Shown one piece after another: positions 16,461 to 26,818 of a stretch of 64,000 nucleotides of DNA. The stretch is from positions 434,001-498,000 of the forward strand of contig NZ_CAIJDE010000034.1 of the NCBI RefSeq assembly GCF_903819335.1, written 5' to 3'. The stretch is from Flavobacterium panici. GTDB lineage: Bacteria > Bacteroidota > Bacteroidia > Flavobacteriales > Flavobacteriaceae. How positions within the stretch are numbered: the first letter of the stretch is position 1; each line of letters starts with the position of its first letter. Position numbers and translations under genes: made by a program. A model generated the notes under the pieces. That model saw only the letters and a list, made by a program, of their open reading frames with translations, had not been told where the DNA came from and made no database searches.

Positions 16461-16611
16461 TAGCCACAGATTAAAGGATTTAAAAGGATTTTTTTTCGTT
16501 TGCCACGAATTGCACAAATTTCCACGAATTATTATATACAAAATAAATTAGTGAAAATTCGGGAAATTCGTGGCGAATAAAATCTGTGTTAATCGTATTA
16601 ATCTGTGGCTA
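16461..16611. repeat. Nested palindromic repeat, copy C
   Basis: The layout is the same as in copy B: tagccacagatta (16461-16473) and taatctgtggcta (16599-16611) as outer arms, with gccacgaattgcac and aaattcgtggc as inner arms. It lies between the two GH13 genes, so a transcript running from the SusA-like gene to the lipoprotein gene would contain it. Confidence 0.8.
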
Positions 16612-16620
16612 AAATCCTTT

Positions 16621-16649
16621 GCGTAGACGCACTGCTGTGCGCCTCTACG
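16621..16649. repeat. Palindromic cgtagacgcac element
   Basis: The GC-rich arms cgtagacgcac (16622-16632) and gtgcgcctctacg (16637-16649) form an imperfect hairpin with a four-base loop. It directly abuts repeat copy C and lies 22 bases past the stop of the SusA-like gene, where it could help to end or stabilise that transcript. Confidence 0.5.
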
Positions 16650-16670
16650 TTATATGCTTTGTGTGTAATA

Positions 16671-18536
16671 TTATTCCAATTCTAAAACCAAAGCTGATTT
16701 TGGCTCCAATGTAATTTCAGTAGCTAAATCGAATGTTTTTCCTGAAATAACATCTTTTCCTGATTTAAAGTTTTTGATGTTTTCTTTAAAACGATTTGTT
16801 TTTACAACTTGTTCTTTTACATTGTTATTGAAAACTACCATTACCGTTTTAGCATCTGTATATCTAAAGTATACATACGTATTGTTTTCTGGAATGTAAT
16901 GAGTCATTTTTCCGAAGTGAACCGCTTCATTTGATTTTCTCCAAGTGAATAATTTTGAAGTAAAATCAAAGTAAGCTGCTTGTTCTGCTGTTCTTCCTTC
17001 TTTTGTAAAAGCATTGTTTTTGTCGCCAGCCCATCCGCCTGGGAAATCCTGACGAATATCGGCATCGCCGCCTTTACCTTTATCACCGCCCATTCCAATT
17101 TCTGAACCGTAATACACTTGCGGGATTCCGCGAACTGTAGCCAATAAAGTCATTGCCAGTTTGTATTTTGGTAAATCATATTTGAACTTATCGTTCATAC
17201 GATCTGTATCATGATTTTCGGCAAAAACTAAAATATTATTTGTGTTTGGATATAAAAAATCCATTGCAAAGTTGTTGTAGAATTTGATCAATCCGCTGTC
17301 CCAGTTTGGCGTATCTTCACTAAAAGCAGAAGTAATTTGACTTTGAAGGGTAAAATCCATTACACTTGGAAGATTCGAATTGTAGTTTTCGATAGCACCA
17401 ATTTTACTATCTTTTTGCCAATACGCTAAATTCGCCTGATTGTGCATCCAGATTTCTCCAACGATATTAAAATTAGGATATTCATTTGTAATTGATTTTG
17501 CCCAATTTGCCATCGCAGTTTGGTCAGAGTAATTATAAGTATCAACTCTAAAGCCATCAAGATTAGCAAATTCGATCCACCAGATTGCGTTTTGAGTTAA
17601 GTATTTTGCTACTAGAGGATTTCTTAAATTTAAATCCGGCATCGAAGGTACAAACCAGCCGTCAACACAAACTTCCTGATCTATTTTTGAAGCGTGAATA
17701 TCTGTAATTACTTCACGACGGTGATGGGTTTGTGTGAAAGTTTCGAATTGATTGAACCATGTTTTGGTTGGAATATCTTTCATCATCCAGTGTGTAATTC
17801 CCCAGTGATTGGTTACATAATCCATAACTAGTTTCATGTCTTTTTTATGCATTTCTGCAGATAAACGAGCGTAATCGTCGTTTGTTCCGTAACGCGGATC
17901 TATTTTGTAAACGTCCGATTGTCCGTACGTATGATACGAATGCTGTTTGTCGTTGTCTTCGCATAAAGGTGTGCTCCAGATTGTGGTTGCGCCAAGAGAC
18001 GAAATATAATCTAAGTTTTTGATAATCCCTTCAATATCGCCGCCGTGACGTCCGCTTGGATCCTGACGGTTTCCTTTTTCAGTTAAAGAAGCGTCACTGT
18101 CGTTTTTAGGATTTCCGTTAGCAAAACGATCCGGCATGATTAAGTAAATCAAATCTGATGCATCGTAACTTTTTCTGTCTGCTGAATTTGCTCTTCTTTC
18201 TTTAAGCGAATATTTCTGTGTAAAAGCGACTTTATTTTTGGTTTTGAAAGAGAAAACTAATTCAGAAGCTTTTAGGTTTTGAGTATCAATTGTAACGAAA
18301 AGGTAATTTGGATTTTCTGTTTTTTCTACATTTTTAATCACAACATTATTTGAAACCGAAGCTTCATATTGTGCAATGTTTTTTCCGTAGAACATAATCT
18401 GGAGTTCCGGATTTTTCATTCCGGCGTACCAAAATGGCGGTTCTACTTTCTGGATTTGCGCTTTCGCGGAAGCAGAAAATAGTAGAACAAATAGAATTAT
18501 TTTATAAATCGAATGGTTATTTTTTAGGTTATTCAT
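16671..18536 (-). CDS. susA: SusA-like periplasmic GH13 enzyme (neopullulanase/cyclomaltodextrinase type)
   Basis: With the ATG at 18536 the 621-residue protein begins with a signal peptide (cleaved after SASAKA, about residue 27). An N-terminal beta domain (about 28-115), typical of cyclomaltodextrinases, precedes the GH13 barrel. Catalytic motifs are DYVTNHWG (about 239), GFRVDTYNY (nucleophile Asp, about 327), IVGEIWMH (acid Glu, about 359) and FAENHDTDRM (about 431). It would hydrolyse imported maltodextrins in the periplasm. It is on the same strand as susB, but a terminator and a palindromic repeat lie between them, so it probably has its own promoter. Confidence 0.88.
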   Translation of the reverse strand: MNNLKNNHSIYKIILFVLLFSASAKAQIQKVEPPFWYAGMKNPELQIMFYGKNIAQYEASVSNNVVIKNVEKTENPNYLFVTIDTQNLKASELVFSFKTKNKVAFTQKYSLKERRANSADRKSYDASDLIYLIMPDRFANGNPKNDSDASLTEKGNRQDPSGRHGGDIEGIIKNLDYISSLGATTIWSTPLCEDNDKQHSYHTYGQSDVYKIDPRYGTNDDYARLSAEMHKKDMKLVMDYVTNHWGITHWMMKDIPTKTWFNQFETFTQTHHRREVITDIHASKIDQEVCVDGWFVPSMPDLNLRNPLVAKYLTQNAIWWIEFANLDGFRVDTYNYSDQTAMANWAKSITNEYPNFNIVGEIWMHNQANLAYWQKDSKIGAIENYNSNLPSVMDFTLQSQITSAFSEDTPNWDSGLIKFYNNFAMDFLYPNTNNILVFAENHDTDRMNDKFKYDLPKYKLAMTLLATVRGIPQVYYGSEIGMGGDKGKGGDADIRQDFPGGWAGDKNNAFTKEGRTAEQAAYFDFTSKLFTWRKSNEAVHFGKMTHYIPENNTYVYFRYTDAKTVMVVFNNNVKEQVVKTNRFKENIKNFKSGKDVISGKTFDLATEITLEPKSALVLELE

Positions 18537-18559
18537 AGTTTTTCTTTTTAGTTCGATTT

Positions 18560-18645
18560 CCTGCAAGGTTTTGAAAACCTTGTAGGTATGAATTGAGTAA
18601 AGTAAAGCTTTTAGAAGACCTACAAGGTTTTAAAAACCTTGCAGG
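18560..18645. repeat. Inverted repeat with 28-base arms, each itself palindromic
   Basis: The left arm (18560-18587) and right arm (18618-18645) are inverted copies with one mismatch. Each arm contains caaggtttt-aaaaccttg and can fold on itself. The 30-base spacer is unrelated to the arms. It lies between susB and the susA-like gene, right in front of the latter's start codon. Confidence 0.8.
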
Positions 18646-18664
18646 ACGACTATAAAAGATTAAA

Positions 18665-18704
18665 AAAAAGACAAGCAATTTTGGGGAGAATTACTTGTCT
18701 TTTT
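18665..18704 (-). terminator. Rho-independent terminator of the susB operon
   Basis: On the minus strand a hairpin with arms aaaaagacaagtaatt and aattgcttgtcttttt (one mismatch) around an eight-base loop is followed by a run of T. It starts six bases after the susB stop codon. Confidence 0.8.
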
Positions 18705-18710
18705 AGGGTG

Positions 18711-20852
<2,142 letters not shown>

Positions 20853-23156
20853 TTAATTTATTTGTACAAATTTACTTGCAATCACAGGATTTCCGTTAAC
20901 TACAATTGTTAAATCTTGATCACCGTCTACAGTAAATGTTGTTTCGTTGTGATTTACAGCTACTTTTAAAATTTGGTTTCTGAAATTGATTTTAAAAGAA
21001 TAACCTTTCCATTCTTTCGGGATTTTTGGAGAGAAATGCAATTGATCATTTTTCACACGCATTCCGCCAAAACCTTCTACAATACTCATCCATGTTCCAG
21101 CCATTGATGTAATGTGACAGCCTTCTTCCACTTCTTTATTATAATCGTCCAAATCCAGACGAGAAGTTCTTAAGTAGAAAGTATAAGCCATATCCATTTT
21201 GTCTAAAACAGCAGCCTGAATTGAGTGTACGCAAGGCGAAAGTGAACTTTCATGAACGGTAAATGATTCATAAAATTCGAAATTACGTTGTAATTCTTCT
21301 CTTGAAAAATGATCTTCGAAGAAATAGAAACATTGTAAAACATCGGCTTGTTTGATATAAGGCGAACGTAAAACGCGATCCCAAGACCATTTTTGGTTAA
21401 TCGGACGTTGTGAACGATCTAAATCTTTTACCGGAACTAAATCTTTGTCTAAGAAACCGTCTTGCTGCAAATAAATTCCTAACTCTTGCGAAGTTGGGAA
21501 ATACATATCATTAGCCACTTTTTTCCATTCGTGAATTTCATTCGAAGAAAGGTTTACTTTTTCTAAAACACGTTTGTGATCTGCCGGATATTCTAAAGCG
21601 ACTTTATTGATTTGATCTGCAGCAAAATCAATGCACCATTTTGCAATATAATTGGTGTAGAAATTATTGTTGATGTTATTCTCGTATTCGTTTGGTCCTG
21701 TAACTCCAAGAATTACATATTGATTTTTCTCTTTTGAGAAAGAAGCTCTTTGGTGCCAGAAACGTGCAATACCAATTAAAACTTCTAAACCTTTTTCAGG
21801 AATATAAGAGTAATCACCTGTATAACGGTAATAGTTGTAAATCGCAAAAGCAATCGCACCATTTCTGTGGATTTCTTCGTGTGTGATTTCCCATTCGTTG
21901 TGGCATTCTTCACCGTTCATGGTAACCATCGGGTACAACGCTGCGCCATTTTTGAAACCTAAATTGTCTTTAGCATTTTCAATCGCTTTATCCAATTGAT
22001 TGTAACGATAAGTCAATAAGTTTCTCGCAACCTGCTGATCTTTTGTTGCCATGTAAAACGGAATGCAATAAGCCTCAGTATCCCAATACGTTGATCCGCC
22101 GTATTTTTCTCCGGTGAAACCTTTTGGGCCAATGTTTAAGCGGCTGTCTTTTCCTGAATACGTTTGATTTAATTGGAAGATGTTGAAACGAATTCCCTGT
22201 TGTGCTTTTACATCGCCTTCAATTGTAATATCTGACATTTCCCAGATTTTCGCCCAAGCTTCAATTTGATTTTGAAGCAAAGCATCGTATCCTGAATTTA
22301 CTGCCGATTTAATTACTTTCTCTGCTGCAGCCAAAGTATTTTCATGGTTTAAAGAAACCGTATATCCACCAATTTTTTGAATTGATGAGGTTTGTCCTTT
22401 TGCAATAATAGTTCCGTAAGTGTACTGAACTTTATCTGTTGTTGAATCGATTGTGGATGGCGAAACATGAATATCTTCTCCATTTGCCAAAATCGTATTG
22501 TGCATGAAAGTCGTAACTTTAAAATGCGTTTTAAACGTTTGAGCAGTTACAAAAGCTTCGTTTGTTCCTTTTTTTACTTCAAGCGGTTCCCAGAATTTTT
22601 CTTCCCAGTTCGCATCTTCGTTCGTTACACCTGCATCAACGTAAGGTTTGTAAACGATTTTTGCATCTTTGTTTAAAGGTGTAATATCGTATTTAATGAT
22701 TCCTGCTTCGTCTAAATCTAAAGAAAGAAAACGACGAACGTTAACTGCGATTTCAGTTCCGTTTTTTAGAACTGCTTCAAAAGAACGATTGTACCATCCT
22801 TCTTTCATGTTCAATTCTCTGCGGAAGTTTCTAACTTCAGCACAATTATTTAAATCAAGATTTTCTTCGTTGATTTCAATGTCAATTCCTATCCAGTTTG
22901 GAGCATTAAGTACTTTGGCAAAATATTTCGGGTAACCGTTTTTCCACCAGCCCACTTTTGTTTTGTCCGGATAATAAATTCCAGCGATGTAACTTCCCTG
23001 AAAAGTTTCTGCTGAATATGTTTCTTCAAAATTGGCGCGTTGTCCCATAGCACCGTTCCCGATACTAAAAAGACTTTCAGACGATTTTACTCTCTCGGCA
23101 TCAAATCCTTCTTCTATAATTGACCAATTGTCTGGTTTTATATAATCTTGGTTCAT
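20853..23156 (-). CDS. mapA: Maltose phosphorylase, GH65 family
   Basis: The 767-residue cytoplasmic enzyme would split maltose with inorganic phosphate into glucose and beta-glucose 1-phosphate. An N-terminal beta-sandwich (about 1-270) precedes an alpha/alpha barrel and a small C-terminal beta domain (about 690-767). The signature VTGPNEYENNINNNFYTN (about 484-501) carries the general acid glutamate. Other marks are YGGSTYWDTEAY near 350 and the conserved HESSLSPCVHSIQAA near 629. There is no signal peptide. The next gene upstream in the operon is beta-phosphoglucomutase, which uses the product; this supports maltose phosphorylase over trehalose or kojibiose phosphorylase. Confidence 0.9.
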   Translation of the reverse strand: MNQDYIKPDNWSIIEEGFDAERVKSSESLFSIGNGAMGQRANFEETYSAETFQGSYIAGIYYPDKTKVGWWKNGYPKYFAKVLNAPNWIGIDIEINEENLDLNNCAEVRNFRRELNMKEGWYNRSFEAVLKNGTEIAVNVRRFLSLDLDEAGIIKYDITPLNKDAKIVYKPYVDAGVTNEDANWEEKFWEPLEVKKGTNEAFVTAQTFKTHFKVTTFMHNTILANGEDIHVSPSTIDSTTDKVQYTYGTIIAKGQTSSIQKIGGYTVSLNHENTLAAAEKVIKSAVNSGYDALLQNQIEAWAKIWEMSDITIEGDVKAQQGIRFNIFQLNQTYSGKDSRLNIGPKGFTGEKYGGSTYWDTEAYCIPFYMATKDQQVARNLLTYRYNQLDKAIENAKDNLGFKNGAALYPMVTMNGEECHNEWEITHEEIHRNGAIAFAIYNYYRYTGDYSYIPEKGLEVLIGIARFWHQRASFSKEKNQYVILGVTGPNEYENNINNNFYTNYIAKWCIDFAADQINKVALEYPADHKRVLEKVNLSSNEIHEWKKVANDMYFPTSQELGIYLQQDGFLDKDLVPVKDLDRSQRPINQKWSWDRVLRSPYIKQADVLQCFYFFEDHFSREELQRNFEFYESFTVHESSLSPCVHSIQAAVLDKMDMAYTFYLRTSRLDLDDYNKEVEEGCHITSMAGTWMSIVEGFGGMRVKNDQLHFSPKIPKEWKGYSFKINFRNQILKVAVNHNETTFTVDGDQDLTIVVNGNPVIASKFVQIN

Positions 23157-23201
23157 TTGTTTTTAAAGTGTTTTTCGTGATTGATTGATTTATGATTGAT
23201 T

Positions 23202-23861
23202 TTACTTTGTGATTAATGATTCGATAAAGTTTTCATCTATTACAGTGAAATCTTTAAAAATGAAATCAGCCTCATGCAAAATTGTTTCCTCACCAATTCC
23301 CACACTTACCATTTCTGCAATATTTGCTGCCTGAATTCCGGCAACAGAATCTTCAAATACAATTGAATTTTTTGGATCAATATTTAATAATTGAGCCGCT
23401 TTTAAGAAAACTTCAGGATCTGGTTTTGCATTGGTAACGTCATTTCCGTCCACAATAACATCGAAGTAAGAGATGATCCCTGTTTTTTCTAAAATTGGTC
23501 TTGCATTTTTACTGGCTGAACCTAATGCAATTCCTTGGTTTTTATCTTTTAATAGTTGCAGCGTTTTAAAAACACCAGGAAGAATCTCGTTTTCATCCAT
23601 GTCAACTAAATAAGATAAGTAATCTTCGTTTTTTTGAATTAACCATTTGTCTTTGTCTTCCTGAGAAGCCTGAACATTTCCTAATCCAAGTATAATATCC
23701 AACGAACGAACTCGGCTTACGCCTTTTAAAAGTTCATTGTCTTCATGCGTAAAATTTATGTTTAGAGATTGTGCAATTTTTTGCCAGGCTAAAAAGTGGT
23801 ATTTAGCGGTATCAACGATCACTCCATCAAGATCGAAGATGAAAGCTTTTTTATTATTCAT
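23202..23861 (-). CDS. pgmB: Beta-phosphoglucomutase (HAD superfamily)
   Basis: The 219-residue protein would convert beta-glucose 1-phosphate to glucose 6-phosphate. HAD motifs are FDLDGVIVDTAKYH (residues 7-20, nucleophile and acid-base aspartates), ALGSASKNA (about 111-119), and VFEDSVAGIQAA (about 166-177), with the cap-region sequence GVSRVRSLDIILG (about 46-58) typical of this enzyme. The ATG at 23861 is the true start, since the three-residue longer frame begins with TTG. It overlaps the transporter gene by eight bases, a sign of translational coupling. Confidence 0.93.
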   Translation of the reverse strand: MNNKKAFIFDLDGVIVDTAKYHFLAWQKIAQSLNINFTHEDNELLKGVSRVRSLDIILGLGNVQASQEDKDKWLIQKNEDYLSYLVDMDENEILPGVFKTLQLLKDKNQGIALGSASKNARPILEKTGIISYFDVIVDGNDVTNAKPDPEVFLKAAQLLNIDPKNSIVFEDSVAGIQAANIAEMVSVGIGEETILHEADFIFKDFTVIDENFIESLITK

Positions 23862-25374
23862 GAATTTCAATTTTAGTTCTGCTATTTACTCTAAGTGTAA
23901 GTAATCCGGCAAATATCATCGATACACCTCCAATTATTAAGGCGTAAATAGGTTCGTTATGAAAGAATTGTTTAATTACAAATCCTAAGATTGTAGCGGC
24001 TACAATTTGTGGTATGACGACAAAAAAGTTGAAAACTCCCATGTAATAACCCATTTTTGCAGCAGGCAAAGCTCCAGAAAGCATAGCGTAAGGCATTGAT
24101 AAAATACTTGCCCATGCAATACCAACTCCTAACATTGGCAGGATCAGCATTTGTTTATCACCAATAAAATAAATCGAAATTAAACCAACACCTCCAGCGC
24201 ATAAGGCCAATAAATGTGTTGCTCTAACGCCTACTTTTTTTGCAATAACCGGTAATAAGAAAGCTACGGCCGCAGCGACTCCGTTATAAACCGTAAATAA
24301 AACAGAAACCCAGTCAGCAGCATCATTATATACTTTAGAAGTGGTGTCTGTTGTACCAAATATATGCTGTGTAACGGCTTGTGTGGTGTAAATCCACATG
24401 GAGAAAAGCGCGAACCAAGAAAAAAATTGAACCCAGGCTAATTTTTGCATTGTTCTTGGCATATTCAATAAATCGGTCATGATTATGGTAAATCCATTCT
24501 GAACTTTTTTAGTTCGTAATTGAGATGCAATTACAAATAAAACGCCCATGAAAATCAGTCCGATGAATAAAATATATAATTCTTTTGCCAGGTTATTTTC
24601 AAAAATTAGAAATGAAATTAATCCTCCAATAGCAGAAAAGACTAATCCTAAAAACAATTGTTTTTTAATTGTAACACCTAATTCTGTTTCTGAATTTAGA
24701 GCATCCTTATCTAAATCTTTTTTGCTGTTAGCTTCAAATGCATGAAGTTCCTCTGGAGTATATTCGGTTGTTTTAAAAACAGTCCATAAAACAGAAAGGA
24801 GGAAAACAATTCCGCCAATGTAGAAAGACCATTTTACGGCATCCGGAATAATTCCTTTTGGAGCAACGTTGCTTACATCAAAGACATTTGTGAAAAGATA
24901 AGGCAAAACTGAACCAACAACGGCTCCGGTACCAATAAAGAAACTCTGCATTACAAAACCTAATGCACGCTGATGGTCTGGTAAATTATCGCCAACAAAA
25001 GCGCGAAATGGTTCCATTGAAACGTTTATCGAAGCATCCATGATCCATAAAGTTCCTGCCGCAATCCACAAAGTAGGAGAGTTTGGCATAACAAATAATG
25101 CGATCGAAGACAAAATAGCTCCAATTAAAAAATAGGGGCGGCGTCTGCCTAAACGAGTCCAGGTTCTGTCACTGAAATAACCAATAACGGGCTGAATAAT
25201 TAAACCAGAAACAGGTGCAGCAATCCACAAAATTGGGATTTCATCTATTTTAGCACCAAGGGTTTCAAAAATTCTTGAAGTATTTGCGTTTTGCAGTGCA
25301 AAACCAAACTGTATTCCTAAGAAACCGAAACTCATATTCCAAATTTCCCAGAAACTTAATTTACGCTTTTCCAT
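23854..25374 (-). CDS. MFS sugar transporter for maltose or maltodextrin uptake
   Basis: The 506-residue protein has 12 predicted membrane helices and the pattern of the SLC45/GPH-like sugar symporter group: GFALQNANTSRIFETLGA (helix 1), VIGYFSDRTWTRLGRRRPYFL (residues 63-83; the DRTWTRLGRRRP loop is diagnostic) and FVGDNLPDHQRALGFVMQ. A cytoplasmic central loop of about 40 residues (205-235) is charged. It is the first gene of the operon with pgmB and maltose phosphorylase, so maltose is the likely substrate. The inner-membrane position agrees with intracellular phosphorolysis. Confidence 0.85.
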   Translation of the reverse strand: MEKRKLSFWEIWNMSFGFLGIQFGFALQNANTSRIFETLGAKIDEIPILWIAAPVSGLIIQPVIGYFSDRTWTRLGRRRPYFLIGAILSSIALFVMPNSPTLWIAAGTLWIMDASINVSMEPFRAFVGDNLPDHQRALGFVMQSFFIGTGAVVGSVLPYLFTNVFDVSNVAPKGIIPDAVKWSFYIGGIVFLLSVLWTVFKTTEYTPEELHAFEANSKKDLDKDALNSETELGVTIKKQLFLGLVFSAIGGLISFLIFENNLAKELYILFIGLIFMGVLFVIASQLRTKKVQNGFTIIMTDLLNMPRTMQKLAWVQFFSWFALFSMWIYTTQAVTQHIFGTTDTTSKVYNDAADWVSVLFTVYNGVAAAVAFLLPVIAKKVGVRATHLLALCAGGVGLISIYFIGDKQMLILPMLGVGIAWASILSMPYAMLSGALPAAKMGYYMGVFNFFVVIPQIVAATILGFVIKQFFHNEPIYALIIGGVSMIFAGLLTLRVNSRTKIEIHE

Positions 25375-25399
25375 TATCGTAATTTGTGAAAAATTATAC

Positions 25400-25418
25400 G
25401 ATAAGCGCTTTGCTTATC
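25400..25418. promoter_or_regulatory. Candidate LacI-family operator upstream of the transporter operon
   Basis: The perfect arms gataagc (25400-25406) and gcttatc (25412-25418) flank a five-base centre, 26 bases in front of the transporter start codon and 134 bases after the LacI-family gene. The size and symmetry fit an operator of that family; binding is not shown. No T-run follows, so a terminator is less likely. Confidence 0.4.
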
Positions 25419-25495
25419 AAAACTTACTGTTTTTTCGAAGTAAAAGTAAAAGCTTTGACGGCCGTAAAAGTATAAAATATTTTTAGATATATGCT

Positions 25496-25530
25496 AACAA
25501 AAAAGCCATAAATATTTTTTATGGCTTTAG
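25496..25530 (-). terminator. Terminator of the LacI-family regulator gene
   Basis: The perfect 11-base arms aaagccataaa (25502-25512) and tttatggcttt (25518-25528) form a hairpin. On the minus strand it is followed by a run of T, 24 bases after the regulator stop codon. It separates the regulator from the transporter operon, which is on the same strand. Confidence 0.8.
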
Positions 25531-25551
25531 AAAGTATTGATTTTAAGAATT

Positions 25552-26583
25552 TTAGTCAGTAGATTCTCTTTTTATTAAATGTGTTTCTATAACTTCTGTT
25601 GTGTAGTTTTCGTTTTCTTCTTCGTCGTCATCGTGTTCAGCTTCGAGTCTTTCAATAAGCATTTTAGCTGCTTTATTTCCCATTTTTTCTCCGCTTTGAC
25701 TTACGGTTGTAATGCTTGGAGTAGAGTATTTTGAAATGATTCCGTCAGTAAAAGCAATTACGGCTAAATCTTCAGGAACTTTTAATCCCATTTTTGATGC
25801 CGTTTTAATAATTGTTACGGCAAAAAGCTCATTAACAGCAAAAACAGCATCGAAAGCACGATCATGCAAAAGCTGACTGATGGTAATTTCGCAGGTATCG
25901 ACGTCTTCGATTTTTATGATTAAATCTTCGTTGAAAGGGATTCCATTGTCTAAAAGTGCTTTTTCGTAACCGTCTGTTCTCAATTTTCCGACACTTACAT
26001 AATCGACTGTAGTTACTAAAGCTATCTTTTTTCTGCCATTGTCAATCAAGCTCTGAACGGCTTCATAAGCGGCTGCTTTGTCGTCAATAATAACCTTATC
26101 GCATAAAATATCGTTGGTCACGCGGTCGAACATTACAACCGGCATTCCCTGATTGATAACTTCGGTAATGTGGTGAAAATCACCTTTAAATTGGGTTTCT
26201 TTAGAAAGAGACATGATAAAACCATCGATACTTCCGTTGGCCAACATTTCCATATTCAGGACTTCTTTATCAAAAGAATCATCAGATAAACAAATCACAA
26301 CGCTGTATCCATTTTCGTTCGCAACCTGCTCAATTCCGTTGATTACGGTAGAGAAAAAATAATGTACAATTTCCGGAATGATAATACCAATACTTTTGGT
26401 TTTTCGATTTTTTAAACTAAGGGCAATATTGTTCGGTTTATAGTTGTAAAACTTTGCAAAAGCCTGCACTTTTAAGCGCGTTTCTTCTCCAATTTCAAGG
26501 CTGTTTCTGAGTGATTTTGAGACAGTTGAAATAGAGACATCGAGTTCCTTTGCAATCTGTTTTAAGGTTATTTTGCGTTTCAT
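25552..26583 (-). CDS. LacI family transcriptional regulator of the starch locus
   Basis: The 343-residue protein has the N-terminal LacI helix-turn-helix (ITLKQIAKELDVSISTVSKSL, hinge helix NNIALSLKN near 52-60) and a periplasmic-binding-protein-like sensor domain (about 62-330). An acidic tract (EHDDDEEENENY, near 318) interrupts the C-terminal part. It is divergent from susC, and the transporter operon follows it on the same strand. Bacteroides starch loci use the membrane regulator SusR instead, so control here is of a different kind. The effector is probably a maltose-type sugar, inferred from position only. Confidence 0.9.
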   Translation of the reverse strand: MKRKITLKQIAKELDVSISTVSKSLRNSLEIGEETRLKVQAFAKFYNYKPNNIALSLKNRKTKSIGIIIPEIVHYFFSTVINGIEQVANENGYSVVICLSDDSFDKEVLNMEMLANGSIDGFIMSLSKETQFKGDFHHITEVINQGMPVVMFDRVTNDILCDKVIIDDKAAAYEAVQSLIDNGRKKIALVTTVDYVSVGKLRTDGYEKALLDNGIPFNEDLIIKIEDVDTCEITISQLLHDRAFDAVFAVNELFAVTIIKTASKMGLKVPEDLAVIAFTDGIISKYSTPSITTVSQSGEKMGNKAAKMLIERLEAEHDDDEEENENYTTEVIETHLIKRESTD

Positions 26584-26691
26584 GGCGTGAATTGAAAAAA
26601 ATCTAATTAATAATAAAGGTATCTGAAATTTTTATAATTGGCAATTTTTGACTTAAAAGATTACAAAAAATAGAAAGTTTTCAACACTACC

Positions 26692-26753
26692 ACGTTTTCG
26701 TAAACCAATTAAAAATGCCTCTCGTCGACCGTGTTAATAAATTCCTAATTTTG
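26692..26753 (+). promoter_or_regulatory. susC promoter region with candidate operator
   Basis: The element TAATTTTG at 26746-26753 fits the Bacteroidota -7 consensus TAnnTTTG. No TTG is found at the expected -33 distance, as is common in regulated promoters. Upstream, acgttttcgt (26692-26701) has symmetrical acg/cgt ends and resembles half-sites of LacI-family operators; gtcgac (26724-26729) is a second small palindrome. The leader from the likely start to the susC ATG is about 58 bases and lacks G-rich ribosome-binding sequence, as is usual in these bacteria. Confidence 0.4.
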
Positions 26754-26818
26754 AAATTCGAAGTAAAATTAAAAACTTAACTAACAATCACAAACTCAAA
26801 CTAATTTAAACAAAAAGT

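Noticed and set aside
14593..16611. CRISPR array suggested by repeated words near 13.7, 14.6 and 16.5 kb
   Set aside because: The copies are 0.8-2 kb apart with genes between them and have internal symmetry; there are no regular short spacers and no cas genes.
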